Virus record (IMG/VR): IMGVR_UViG_3300009432_000039
Coordinates: 1 to 23,348 of that record
From: a virus
Direction: 5' to 3' (one strand)
DNA length: 23,348 nt
Positions within the stretch are counted from its first letter, which is position 1. Every line of letters begins with the position of its first letter. The notes under the pieces are model-generated. The model was not told where the DNA came from. It saw only the letters and a program-made list of their open reading frames with translations, and searched no databases. Below are positions 13,688 through 22,406 of the stretch, one piece after another. Made by a program: the position numbers and the translations under genes.

Positions 13688-15792
13688 TGGGTCGATCCAC
13701 TGAATTAAACGTGCGCCTTAAGGGTGACAGTGCCAGCTATACCAATGCCGTATTTAAGGGTAAGGCAGCCAATGATGCGTTTAATCGCAGTGTGGGTGGG
13801 GTTAGTAAGGGTTTAACCGCCATTAATGGCCCGCTTAATGGGGTCTCGGGTCGGTTTTCAGCCCTTAACAGTTTGGTGAATTCCAGCGCTGGCAAGATGG
13901 CCTTGTTTGGCGCAGCCATGGCAGGCAGCGCCTTGGCTGTAGCCAGCTCGGTTAAAGAGTTCGACAACTACGAACGTCAGCAATTAAAGGTCCAGCAGCT
14001 ACTTGAGACCACAGGTTACGCAGCGGGATTGTCTTCAAAAGCATTAGAAGACAATGCCAATGCAGTGGCTCTTGCTACCTTGGCAAGTGTCGAAGAAATC
14101 AACGATGCGCAAGGTGTGCTGCTTTCGTTTAAAGCCGTGCAAGGTGAAACCTTTACCGATGCCATCATGCTGGCCCAAGACATGGCCGCCGTATTTGGTG
14201 GCACGGCCAAAGAAAAAGCCCTGCAATTAGGTAAAGCATTAGAAAGCCCAGTTGAAGGTTTAACGGCGCTCAAGCGTTCGGGTGTGTCATTCACCCAATC
14301 AGAAAAAGATATGATCCGGCAAATGGATGCCACAGGTCAGCGTGCAGAAGCCCAGCGTTTTATTTTAGAAAAGCTGGCAGATCAAGTGGGTGGCAGTGGC
14401 CGTGCGCAAGCGGGCGGCTTGTCTGGCTCGGTTGATACCCTTGGTCAGCGTTGGGATGAATTGCAGCGCAAGTGGGCAGCCAGCTCAGGCTCGGCAAAAA
14501 CCGTTCAGGGTTGGATTGATTCTTTGGCCGCCAGTTTAAATTCACTGGGTGAATCCATAGAACCAAGCGTGGATGGTTTAAGCAATAAGTTGGCAGAGCT
14601 AGAAACCCGTTTAACCGGAGTGCGTGGCCGTGGTGCTCAAGGCAAGCGCAATTACATTGCTAATCAAATTGCACAGGTACGTGAAGAATTATTATTGGCC
14701 CGTGCACAAAGCGGGGATATGGATGCGCTGAATCAATCTATAGAGCGCACAAAAAATAATATTGATGCGTTGGGTGAAAAAGGCGCAGGCAGTAAGGGCC
14801 GTATGAAGCGCAACGGTAATGCTGAACTTAAAGAGCAAAAAGGCTTGCTGGCTCAGTTAATCACACTGCGCAGCGAGCTAAACCGCCAAGAGCAAGTAAG
14901 CAAAGAAACCCAAGCCCAAACCAATGGTCATGAGTTTGCAGGCATAGGTATCACAGCCCAGCAAGCTCAAGCGGGTTTGGATTCTGTTCGCCAAGCATTG
15001 GCAACCCGAGCCGAAATTGAATTGGCAGCGACACAAAGCCGCCAAGAAATGATTGATAACGCCTTTATGACCGGCCTAATCAATGCTGATTTGCAATACC
15101 AGTTAACCGAAAACCTATGGCAAGCCCATCAGGCAAAGTTAACAAAAATCCAAACAGATCAAGCCAAAAAACGCGCACAGGCAGAAAAGGCCAGTCAGCG
15201 TGATGTGCTCAGTGCATACAGTCAAACATCTGGTGAATTCCTACTTTTAATGGAAGAAGGCGGTGCCAAGCAAAGCGCTATTTATAAGGCTTTGTTTGCC
15301 ACTCAAAAAGCCGCGCAAGTGGTTATGACCATTGCCAATGCAGAAACAGCAGCCGCAGCAGTCACCGCAAGGGAAGCCCCTGTAATGGGTGTTGGTGCTA
15401 TTGCAGCGGGTAACGTAGTGCGCGGTCTAGGTTATGCCAGTGCGGGCATTATTGCAGGCCAAGCCATTGCCGGTGCATTCGAGCAAGGCGGCATTGTGCC
15501 TGGTGCAAGTTACACAGGCGATAACGTTTTGGCCGCTGTGAACAGTGGCGAAATGATCCTAAACCAGTCCCAGCAAAAAGCCCTTTTTGATGTGGCCAAT
15601 GGCGCAAATAAAAGCGGTGCGGGAGTGGTTGTGAATCTCATTGAAGACAATAGCCGCGCAGGCCAAGTGGCCGAATCCCAAGGCGCAAACGGTGAGCAAA
15701 TGATTGATGTATTTGTGGCAAACATTCGTGAGGGTGGCGCTGCTTCTCAGCAGTTAGAAAACACTTATGGATTGCAAAGGCAGGGCAGATAA
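13687..15792 (+). CDS. Tail tape measure protein, gpH-like
   Basis: A 701-residue protein, Ala/Gln/Lys-rich and mostly helical. The N-terminal section has a hydrophobic segment (about 75-90, MALFGAAMAGSALAVASS) followed by FDNYERQQLKVQQLLETTG. The middle carries long coiled coils (about 300-500). The C-terminal part has AQVVMTIANAETAAAAV, hydrophobic stretches around 550-600 and the typical ending FEQGGIVPGASYTGDNVLAAVNSGEMILN, seen in fragments across 600-640. Tape measure proteins set tail length; at roughly 0.15 nm per residue this one would give a tail of about 100 nm. The start overlaps the upstream stop (TAATG). Confidence 0.85.
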   Translation: MGRSTELNVRLKGDSASYTNAVFKGKAANDAFNRSVGGVSKGLTAINGPLNGVSGRFSALNSLVNSSAGKMALFGAAMAGSALAVASSVKEFDNYERQQLKVQQLLETTGYAAGLSSKALEDNANAVALATLASVEEINDAQGVLLSFKAVQGETFTDAIMLAQDMAAVFGGTAKEKALQLGKALESPVEGLTALKRSGVSFTQSEKDMIRQMDATGQRAEAQRFILEKLADQVGGSGRAQAGGLSGSVDTLGQRWDELQRKWAASSGSAKTVQGWIDSLAASLNSLGESIEPSVDGLSNKLAELETRLTGVRGRGAQGKRNYIANQIAQVREELLLARAQSGDMDALNQSIERTKNNIDALGEKGAGSKGRMKRNGNAELKEQKGLLAQLITLRSELNRQEQVSKETQAQTNGHEFAGIGITAQQAQAGLDSVRQALATRAEIELAATQSRQEMIDNAFMTGLINADLQYQLTENLWQAHQAKLTKIQTDQAKKRAQAEKASQRDVLSAYSQTSGEFLLLMEEGGAKQSAIYKALFATQKAAQVVMTIANAETAAAAVTAREAPVMGVGAIAAGNVVRGLGYASAGIIAGQAIAGAFEQGGIVPGASYTGDNVLAAVNSGEMILNQSQQKALFDVANGANKSGAGVVVNLIEDNSRAGQVAESQGANGEQMIDVFVANIREGGAASQQLENTYGLQRQGR

Positions 15793-16251
15793 ATGGCTTC
15801 TTATGTTCGCTGGCCTGCCAATTTAGGTTTGCCATTACTGAAAGGCTACAACTACACGCCAGCTGAAAACCTGTTAACCACCAAAATGGATAGCGGTCAA
15901 AAGCGTTCGCGCCGTCGATTCAAAAAAGCACATGGTAAAGCCACGGTGAGTTTTTTGTTTAACGCAGAGCAGGGCGCTTTGTTTGAGGGTTGGTTTCATC
16001 ATGTGATTAATGATGGTGCTGATTATTTTATTTTCCCATTAAAGGTTTCTAACGGGGTTATGGATCATGTTGTGAAATTCACGCCACCGCATAAACCAAT
16101 GAAACCTGTAGGCCAAAAACTTTGGTCCACCAGTTTATTGCTAGAAGTAAAAGAGCGTTATGTGATCGATGGTGAAAATACCGCGTTCTTAACCGATTAC
16201 CAATTATCAGATGTAGAGCTGGCAGCCTTGTTAGCAGAAGAGGAATTATAA
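15793..16251 (+). CDS. Minor tail protein in the gpM position
   Basis: A 152-residue protein directly after the tape measure (start abuts the previous stop). Its beta-rich sequence has YVRWPANLGLPLLKGYNYTP, GQKRSRRRFKKAHGKATVSF, EQGALFEGWFHHVINDGADYF with FPL, and LWSTSLLLEVKERYVI, a pattern I associate with distal-tail/minor tail proteins of lambda-like phages. Its location between H and the K-I-J genes suggests it is part of the tail tip ring onto which the L, I and J proteins assemble. The acidic C-terminus (DVELAALLAEEEL) is close to the start of the tailspike gene and could be where the spike docks. I cannot name a family with certainty. Confidence 0.6.
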   Translation: MASYVRWPANLGLPLLKGYNYTPAENLLTTKMDSGQKRSRRRFKKAHGKATVSFLFNAEQGALFEGWFHHVINDGADYFIFPLKVSNGVMDHVVKFTPPHKPMKPVGQKLWSTSLLLEVKERYVIDGENTAFLTDYQLSDVELAALLAEEEL

Positions 16252-16252
16252 A

Positions 16253-18508
16253 ATGCCAACAATTAGTGAGCGAGTTGCAACGGCGGTTGATGCTATTGAT
16301 GATAGCGCGAATGTTTCCCAGCAGTTTATTGATCCGTCTAATACGTCTGAAATTGTACGTGAGAAAGGTAACTTAAAGCCTCTTGGTTTGATTCAGCAAG
16401 AGGCTGAGGCGGCCATTGATCGCATTGCACATTTTAAAGAAGAAGCGTGGGTGGCAGGTCAAGAATATACCGAAAAGAAAATCTATTTTATTCATAACGG
16501 TATTGCGTATAACCCAGTGGTGATTCCGTACACGGCTAGCCTTATTGATATTCAAGTGGATATTGATGCGGGCTTGTTTACGGTTTTGCAGGGGTTAACG
16601 GATGCTGATATTGCGGAGGGTGCTTATAGATCTGTGGGAAGGAAAGGTGCTGAGCTGCCGTCATCTAGAGATACTGTGGTGACGGTTGACTCGGTAATGC
16701 CTGTTTCTATGGGAGGGCAAATTAACAATGCGGTCGAACTGGATTTAGAGCTGGGCCAGAAGGTGGCGGCGGGTGGTCACTACCAAAAGTCTGATGGTGG
16801 CAATGGCGAATATTTGGTGGTTACAGGGGAGGTGAGTGGCTTTGGGAGTGTCATTGATATGGATAACGGCTTGCAGTTAAAACTATTACCAGGTGCATCA
16901 TTGAATCTGAGACAGTTTGGTATTCTAGATGGTATGGATGCCACGAAAAGACTAATTGAGGCGTTTCGTTATTCAGAAGTGATGGGTTTGCCGTTGTTTG
17001 GTCATGTTGGGGAGTCTTATACTTGCACCGAATTAATAACCTCATTATCAGAGTTTTATGGGCGAGGCTGTTCTTTTTTTGCCCCAACCGGATTAATTAG
17101 GTTGGATAGGCCATCTTTATTTGTTGAGGTTACACAAGATATATTGGCTGGGGATTTGATTCTAAATGTTACGCCAGATTCAGTCGCGTTTATGGAAAGT
17201 GGTGGGGTGATTTCAATACGCTCAACCGATCTTTTTAATGATGAGCGCAGTTATTATTACAAGGGTATAAATACAAAAATCAATATTCTTAATACCTCTC
17301 AGTTAACACTCCAAGACGTAATACCGTTTGATTTACTAAAAACCACGCTTGGAGATTTGACGGCTACGGGTGTGTATTACTACTCGCCAAAAAGCGTTGT
17401 ACTGAAAGATTTTAGCGTAATGGGTGTAAAGCAGTCGGGCATTGATCTTATTTATCTTGAGGGTTGCTCAGATGTAAGTATTCAAAGGGTGAATGTCGCT
17501 TCTGCAGAGGAGGGTTTATCAATTCAGCGCTGTGTGGATGTTGATTTAACCTCAATCAGAACAAGAGACTGTATAAATTACGGCTGTGTTTTAAGGAGTA
17601 CCACAGGTGTTCGTGTGCGTGGTGGTGCTTACGAGGGTGATATTGTGGCGTTTGATACTGGTGGCAATGAGCCTTGTTATCGTACTTCGTTGCGTAATGT
17701 TTCGTGCGTTTCTGCAAACGGGTCTTATGGGTTTTCACAGCATGCGAATAGCTGGGATTCGGACTTAACAGGCTGCCATATTAAAGGTATTAAATTGGCA
17801 GGGCGGGTGACGGTGCGAGGAGGCAGTATATCGTCTAATAATGATCAGGGAACTGATTATAGTTATCTGCATGTGAGTCCAGACCCAAAGGCTTATAAGT
17901 ATTCGTTTCAAGACGTTACTTTTGAGCGTGATGTGAAAATTCGTTATGCAGGGAATTATCAAGTTGTGCCGGTTGATAGGGTATATGTCGATAGTATTAT
18001 TTTTAAAGACTGCATTGGGCATGCGACACTTTATTTGGATTTAGATTTAACCTCTCAACTGGGAGAGCCCTCGAAAACTCGATTGATTGGTGTTGAAAAT
18101 AGTGATATTCGCATGATGTTAGCGGATGAAATTGAGCGAATAGATTACTCCGGTGTTAATACATCGATTTACCGAAGCATCGAGCAAATTGAAGATGGTG
18201 TGGGTGTAGCAAGAGGGAAGATCAATAATCTTTATATACATGATTTGGTTGTCCCTGTTGGCAATGAAACCTTTCAAATTAGATCATTTGACAGGTGTGT
18301 GATGGAAAGAGTTGAGCTTTACTCAGGAACCTCGGTGCGATTTGAAAGTACAGGGGCAAGCATGACAATGAGGGATTGTGATTTGGGTAGTAATAGTGTG
18401 TTTAGAACGGATGCTCTGGCCCGTTTGCTTACAGATAATACCAAGGTGGTAATTAATGCTGCTTATGCGGCAAATATTGCTGAGTATATACAGAGAGATG
18501 AGTACTAA
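16253..18508 (+). CDS. Tailspike with parallel beta-helix (receptor binding, possible depolymerase)
   Basis: A 751-residue protein with a modular plan. Residues 1-120 are a helical/beta anchoring module. Residues about 150-220 carry the head-binding pattern of tailspikes (LELGQKVAAGGHYQKSDGG...YLVV, then ASLNLRQFGI). About 225-720 is a repeated-turn beta-helix (VLKDFSVMGV, VSIQRVNVASAEEGLSIQRC, TGVRVRGGAYEG, SLRNVSCVSANGSYGF, FQDVTFERDVKIRYAG), the pectin-lyase fold used to bind or cut surface polysaccharide. No catalytic residues can be identified by eye. Unlike lambda, it is inserted between the M-slot and L-slot genes. From about residue 123 on, roughly half the arginines use AGA/AGG, unlike the anchor and neighbouring genes, so the spike was probably exchanged by transfer. 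Confidence 0.75.
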   Translation: MPTISERVATAVDAIDDSANVSQQFIDPSNTSEIVREKGNLKPLGLIQQEAEAAIDRIAHFKEEAWVAGQEYTEKKIYFIHNGIAYNPVVIPYTASLIDIQVDIDAGLFTVLQGLTDADIAEGAYRSVGRKGAELPSSRDTVVTVDSVMPVSMGGQINNAVELDLELGQKVAAGGHYQKSDGGNGEYLVVTGEVSGFGSVIDMDNGLQLKLLPGASLNLRQFGILDGMDATKRLIEAFRYSEVMGLPLFGHVGESYTCTELITSLSEFYGRGCSFFAPTGLIRLDRPSLFVEVTQDILAGDLILNVTPDSVAFMESGGVISIRSTDLFNDERSYYYKGINTKINILNTSQLTLQDVIPFDLLKTTLGDLTATGVYYYSPKSVVLKDFSVMGVKQSGIDLIYLEGCSDVSIQRVNVASAEEGLSIQRCVDVDLTSIRTRDCINYGCVLRSTTGVRVRGGAYEGDIVAFDTGGNEPCYRTSLRNVSCVSANGSYGFSQHANSWDSDLTGCHIKGIKLAGRVTVRGGSISSNNDQGTDYSYLHVSPDPKAYKYSFQDVTFERDVKIRYAGNYQVVPVDRVYVDSIIFKDCIGHATLYLDLDLTSQLGEPSKTRLIGVENSDIRMMLADEIERIDYSGVNTSIYRSIEQIEDGVGVARGKINNLYIHDLVVPVGNETFQIRSFDRCVMERVELYSGTSVRFESTGASMTMRDCDLGSNSVFRTDALARLLTDNTKVVINAAYAANIAEYIQRDEY

Positions 18509-18517
18509 GGTTTTTTT

Positions 18518-19015
18518 ATGTCTAGCGTACTGCAAACCGTCTACGCCTCAGCCCCGTCCGATCAAATCATTCACCACACCTTAGTATTAAGAGCGCCTTC
18601 ACTACCGAACGGCGCTTTTTTTTGGGTGCAAGGTTTTGAAAATGAAACACTGGGTTTAGAAAATAATGGCGGCGATATTGAATTCACCGCCATGGCGTTT
18701 GATGTGTCCCTGCCTAAAAAATCCATCCGCGGCAATCAAGACATCCAGTTTCAATTGGATAACGTCACCGGCGAAGCCATGATGTATTTGAATGTCGCAC
18801 TGGATGCGGGGGATAAAATCAGTGTGGAATATCGCCCGTATTTAGACAGTGATAAATCATCACCAGCTGAATCACCGGTAATTATGACTGCAACAAGTAT
18901 GAGCGCCGATTATAAAAGCGTGCAGATTGTGGCGGACTTTCATGACTTTCTAAACCGAGCGTGGCCCAAGCTGCGCTATACCACTGAGCTGGCCCCTGGT
19001 CTTAAATATCTTTAA
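18518..19015 (+). CDS. DUF1833 tail protein (gpL position)
   Basis: A 165-residue protein beginning SSVLQTVYASAPSDQIIHHTLVLRAP, which is the N-terminal signature of the DUF1833 phage family. It continues as alternating beta strands (LENNGGDIEFTAMAFDVSLP, IQFQLDNVTGEAMMYLN, VEYRPYLDSD) and ends with HDFLNRAWPKLRYT. DUF1833 proteins sit just before the NlpC/P60 tail assembly gene in many siphophages, as here, and take the place of lambda L. It is therefore probably a tail-tip baseplate component. A hairpin with a T-tract lies inside the first third of the gene. Confidence 0.75.
   Translation: MSSVLQTVYASAPSDQIIHHTLVLRAPSLPNGAFFWVQGFENETLGLENNGGDIEFTAMAFDVSLPKKSIRGNQDIQFQLDNVTGEAMMYLNVALDAGDKISVEYRPYLDSDKSSPAESPVIMTATSMSADYKSVQIVADFHDFLNRAWPKLRYTTELAPGLKYL
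18592..18623 (+). terminator. Terminator-like hairpin inside the DUF1833 gene
   Basis: AGCGCC (18592-18597) pairs with GGCGCT (18611-18616) across a 13-nt loop and is followed by a run of eight Ts ending at 18623. It lies within codons 25-36 of the DUF1833 gene, so it must be read through, or tolerated, for tail-tip genes downstream to be expressed. The long loop makes it weaker than the other terminators here. Confidence 0.5.
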
Positions 19016-19046
19016 GCCATTCTTTTAATCCTGCCAAAGTAAACTT

Positions 19047-19451
19047 ATGAAATTAGAACAGTTTCTTACTGTGCCATACATCGATGGCGGCAGGGATATT
19101 TCTGTGGGCCTTGATTGCTGGGGCTTGGTGCGTCATGTGCTGCATGACGTGTTTAAAGCCCCATTGCTTGAGTGCTTTGCCGGTATTGATCGCCATACAC
19201 AAAGCTTAATAACGCAGGGCTATGAAAAATCTGTGGTGCAGTTTAAGCGGTGCCAGCCAAAAGCCGGAGCGGTGGCCTGTTGCTTTCATAGTACGGGTGC
19301 CATGCATCATGTGGGTGTGTGTATTAATGATCATCAAGTGCTGCACACCAGCAGTAAAAAAGGCGTGTGCATTTTAAAGCTGCGTGTATTTAAGCGCTTG
19401 GCAAACCGTGTTGAATTTTTTGAATTAATAAATGAAGTGGGTAATAAATAA
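19047..19451 (+). CDS. NlpC/P60 tail assembly peptidase, gpK-like
   Basis: A 134-residue NlpC/P60 domain. GLDCWGLVRHV holds the catalytic Cys24. MHHVGVCI supplies the histidine (His88). HQVLHTSSKKGVCI is the following strand with the third polar position (His100). This corresponds to lambda gpK, which acts in tail-tip assembly and is thought to cut peptidoglycan during DNA entry. It lacks the N-terminal JAB/Mov34 domain of full-length K, so it is a minimal version. Its stop codon overlaps the start of the I-J gene (TAATG). Confidence 0.85.
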   Translation: MKLEQFLTVPYIDGGRDISVGLDCWGLVRHVLHDVFKAPLLECFAGIDRHTQSLITQGYEKSVVQFKRCQPKAGAVACCFHSTGAMHHVGVCINDHQVLHTSSKKGVCILKLRVFKRLANRVEFFELINEVGNK

Positions 19452-21940
19452 TGGCCGTTAATATTCGTGTTTACCCAAACAAAATAGACCCCGAAGTATT
19501 TGAGGATAACAAGTGCGAAGCGGGTTTAACCATTACGCAATGGCTAGAAGAATCCGTGCCAGCGTATTACGAGCGTGATGTGCCTTTGATGAGTATGTTG
19601 CTAGATGGTTTAGAAGTTGAGCCTGAGCATTGGCCAATAGTGGTATTAAAAGAGGGTAATACTCTTGAGGTATTCGTAGAGCCAAAAGAGCCGGTAACCA
19701 TTGTGATGGTGACAATAGCGGTGCTCAGTGCGGCGGCGGCTATTTATTATGCTAACCAAGCCATGCCAGATACGTATAACAGCACTGTGCCTCAGGGTTC
19801 GCCTATTTATTCGGTTAATGCGCAGGGGAATCAGCCACGCTTGATGGGTGTTGTGCCTCAGTTGTTTGGCCGCCATAAAATGTTCCCTGATTATTTAAAT
19901 GCCCCGCATAAATTATTTGAAGATAATGAAGAATACTTTTATGCCTTCATGGCGGTGTCACTGGGGCAGGTGTCGTTAAGTGTTGATGATATTTATATTG
20001 GCAATACTAAAGTGGCTGATTTTGGTGATGACGTAGAGGTTGAAATATTTGAGCCTGGTGCTGATGTGTCTGGTAATCGCGCTTCAGAGAATATTTATAC
20101 CAGCCCAGAGGTGAAGGATTTTGAGTTAAAGGGTGGGGCGGTTTTTGATTATTCTACCACTACGTGGAGGGCTCGCCGTGCGTTAGCCGCGAATGCTTTC
20201 TCAAAGTGGGAGGTGGCCAAGTCTTGGGGGCAGTGGCCTGATATGAATAGTTCAATCACTCAGGCTATGGAAATAGTAGATGGGCCTGCGGGGATATTGG
20301 GTTTTTACAAGCTGGTGCGTCATTACGTAGATAGTAGTGATGGTGGTACTTCACATGGTGCTTCTGAGTTTGTAGCGGTTGATCGCTATATGAACCCTAT
20401 TGATAAGCCAAGCCCGTTCGCTTCGCTTGCGGCTCATGAAATTTTTGATATGAAAATGCGCCGCATTGAATTAGATGCGCATGGTGATGTTGTTGGTCCT
20501 TATGCTATTGCCCCGCAATCAGTGCCAACCGATAAGGTGTTCCTGAATTTTTCTTTTCCTACGGGCCTTGCCATTGTGAATGCGGATAGTTCACGCAGTC
20601 CGTATACCGTGCAAATTAATGTGGTGTTGTTGTTCGATGATGGTTCTGAACAAATTATTGAATATAACTTTTCTGGTCAGACGGTAGATGCTGTTGCGTT
20701 CACACGAGAAATCGCCATCGATAGAAATAATATTCCTAGAATTAGTTTCTATCGCTACACATATGGCTGGAATGATTTGACGTACCGTGATGAATGCCGG
20801 TTAACGTCCATGAGTGCGGTGATTGATGGAAAAACTTCCTATGCTGACATAACAACATTGGCCATAAAAATTCGTGGTAACAATGCATTGAGCAGCGCCA
20901 GTGAAAATAAAATAAACTGCGTTCCTGAGCGTAAATTGCGGCACTTTAATGATGCGGGTCAGCTGGTGTTTGGGCCTACTAAGGATATAGCCGCAGCGGC
21001 TCTAGAGTGTTGGACCAGTGCGGGAAATGATGAAAGCACCATAGATATGGATGAGCTATGGCGTTTGCATCAAATATGGAAATCCCGTGGTGATGAGTTT
21101 AATGCAGTGTTTGATAATGCCACCACAGTATGGGACGCCCAGAAGCGTATTTTTGCCGTGGGCTTTGCTGAGCCTACTTTGGACTTTGGCCAGTTAATCC
21201 CTGTACGTGATGAGCAGCGTTCAAATATCGAATACATGTACACGCCACAAAACACACTGCCCAATAGTTGGAAAATGAGCGCAAGCTTTTTTGATGCTAG
21301 CGAGCCGGACGGTGTTGAAGTGGAATACATGGACGGCAGCGGCGGCACTTGGAAATCGGACACCATACTGTGCACATTACCTGGTGAAACAGGTGAGAAC
21401 CCAGAAAAGGTAAGGGCGTTTGGTATAACGGATCGCACAAAAGCTTATCAGTTTGGCATGCGCAAGCGTTCCACCATGCGTTACCGCCGCAAGCAACATA
21501 AATTCAGCACAGAAATGGACGGCCTAAATTCAAATTATTTGAGTTATGACGGGCTAGGCATTGAAGCGCCATCGTATAGCCAGACGGGTGAGCTATTAGG
21601 TTTTAGTGGCCGCAATCTTACATTAAGTGAGGATGTAGAGTTTGCCGTGGGTACGCATTATATAACCCTGCGCAAACCCGATGGCAAAGCCAGTGGCCCT
21701 TATGTTTGCACACAAGGCCAGGAAAGCAATGAAGTGGTGCTGGGTAGTGACTTGGACTTTGCACCGGTAATCAATGGCAGACAAGAGCCCCCGTTTTATA
21801 TGTTTGGCACCGCTGATGAATGGTGCGAAAAAATATTAATAACGGACATAGTGCCAAGCGGAACGGATCGCGTGAATATCACGGCCATTAATGATGATGA
21901 TCGTGTGTATTTGTATGATGATGCGGTTGCGCCCAGTTGA
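19451..21940 (+). CDS. Tail tip protein, fused gpI-like and gpJ-like domains
   Basis: An 829-residue protein. Residues 1-80 resemble the ubiquitin-like N-terminal part of lambda gpI (ITQWLEESVPAYYERDVPLM, KEGNTLEVFVEP). Residues 81-105 form a hydrophobic segment, and SPIYSVNAQGNQPRLMGVVPQLFG (117-140) matches the I-protein C-terminal linker. From about 140 on it follows the J/TipJ central hub (DDIYIGNTKVADFG, SWGQWPDMN, DELWRLHQIWKSRGDEF, VWDAQKRIFAVGFAEP, RYRRKQHKFSTEMDGL). Lambda J has 1132 residues. This one ends after the hub and lacks the C-terminal fibronectin/receptor region. It would close the tail tip and hold the spike. A terminator overlaps its stop codon. Confidence 0.82.
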   Translation: MAVNIRVYPNKIDPEVFEDNKCEAGLTITQWLEESVPAYYERDVPLMSMLLDGLEVEPEHWPIVVLKEGNTLEVFVEPKEPVTIVMVTIAVLSAAAAIYYANQAMPDTYNSTVPQGSPIYSVNAQGNQPRLMGVVPQLFGRHKMFPDYLNAPHKLFEDNEEYFYAFMAVSLGQVSLSVDDIYIGNTKVADFGDDVEVEIFEPGADVSGNRASENIYTSPEVKDFELKGGAVFDYSTTTWRARRALAANAFSKWEVAKSWGQWPDMNSSITQAMEIVDGPAGILGFYKLVRHYVDSSDGGTSHGASEFVAVDRYMNPIDKPSPFASLAAHEIFDMKMRRIELDAHGDVVGPYAIAPQSVPTDKVFLNFSFPTGLAIVNADSSRSPYTVQINVVLLFDDGSEQIIEYNFSGQTVDAVAFTREIAIDRNNIPRISFYRYTYGWNDLTYRDECRLTSMSAVIDGKTSYADITTLAIKIRGNNALSSASENKINCVPERKLRHFNDAGQLVFGPTKDIAAAALECWTSAGNDESTIDMDELWRLHQIWKSRGDEFNAVFDNATTVWDAQKRIFAVGFAEPTLDFGQLIPVRDEQRSNIEYMYTPQNTLPNSWKMSASFFDASEPDGVEVEYMDGSGGTWKSDTILCTLPGETGENPEKVRAFGITDRTKAYQFGMRKRSTMRYRRKQHKFSTEMDGLNSNYLSYDGLGIEAPSYSQTGELLGFSGRNLTLSEDVEFAVGTHYITLRKPDGKASGPYVCTQGQESNEVVLGSDLDFAPVINGRQEPPFYMFGTADEWCEKILITDIVPSGTDRVNITAINDDDRVYLYDDAVAPS

Positions 21941-21960
21941 TGGGCGCGGGGTGTTTTTTT
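21929..21960 (+). terminator. Intrinsic terminator at the end of the tail operon
   Basis: GCGCCC (21929-21934) pairs with GGGCGC (21942-21947), and a T-run ends at 21960 after a short GGGGTG spacer, so it is somewhat imperfect. It encloses the stop codon of the I-J gene and separates the late operon from the opposite-strand cargo gene. Confidence 0.6.
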
Positions 21961-22228
21961 ATTTTAGCCATTTAGCTAAGGTGTCGTAGTTGCCTGTAAC
22001 AGGTACTGCGCATCTAAGCTTTACGTTTTCGGGCTTGCCACCAAGGGAGTAAAATTCCCCTTTATACTCGCACGACTTTCTTAGGTCTCGGCAGTGATTA
22101 TTTTTATCCAGTGCAAAGAATTCCAAATCTTTTGTTTGGGTTGCGCATTTTGCTGTTTCAAGCCCGCTGGCTTGGCCTGTAGAGATGAAGGCAACAGATA
22201 GAAATAGCGGTGTTAGATATTTTTTCAT
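21959..22228 (-). CDS. Small secreted protein with four cysteines, unknown function
   Basis: An 89-residue protein with a clear Sec signal peptide (MKKYLTPLFLSVAFISTGQA, likely cut after residue 20). The mature part is about 69 residues with Cys28, Cys46, Cys53 and Cys73, enough for two disulfides in the periplasm. I do not recognise a family. AGGA lies 7 nt upstream of the ATG. It is convergent with the tail operon and lies outside the morphogenesis genes, in the region after J where lambda-group phages often carry lysogenic conversion genes. Independent expression in the lysogen is therefore plausible. A host or phage function at the cell surface is a guess. Confidence 0.65.
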   Translation of the reverse strand: MKKYLTPLFLSVAFISTGQASGLETAKCATQTKDLEFFALDKNNHCRDLRKSCEYKGEFYSLGGKPENVKLRCAVPVTGNYDTLAKWLK

Positions 22229-22351
22229 TTTACTTTCCTTGATGTTGAAGAAGGAGATTACAAAAAATAAATATAAAGTTCTACGTTAAAGTGGCCTATC
22301 AGTACCTAAGTGCTTGGTCAATATGTTTTTAGGGTGGGATTAGTCACCCTG

Positions 22352-22379
22352 TTTACACATTGGTAAATGTGCTTATCAT
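22352..22379 (+). promoter_or_regulatory. Sigma70-like promoter with embedded inverted repeat
   Basis: TTTACA (22352-22357) and TATCAT (22374-22379) are spaced by 16 bp. The spacer carries the inverted repeat CACATT...AATGTG (22356-22371), which is well placed for a repressor. A second dyad, AGGGTG...CACCCT (22331-22350), lies just upstream. It would drive the 70-residue gene and perhaps the lipoprotein. Confidence 0.4.
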
Positions 22380-22406
22380 TCCTAGTCATCTTTTTTGGAG
22401 GTGGCT

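Noticed and set aside
14016-14333. Minus-strand open frames within the tape measure gene (also around 13737-13967, 15510-15725)
   Set aside because: These are antisense shadows of an alanine-rich coding sequence, without ribosome binding sites or recognisable domains.
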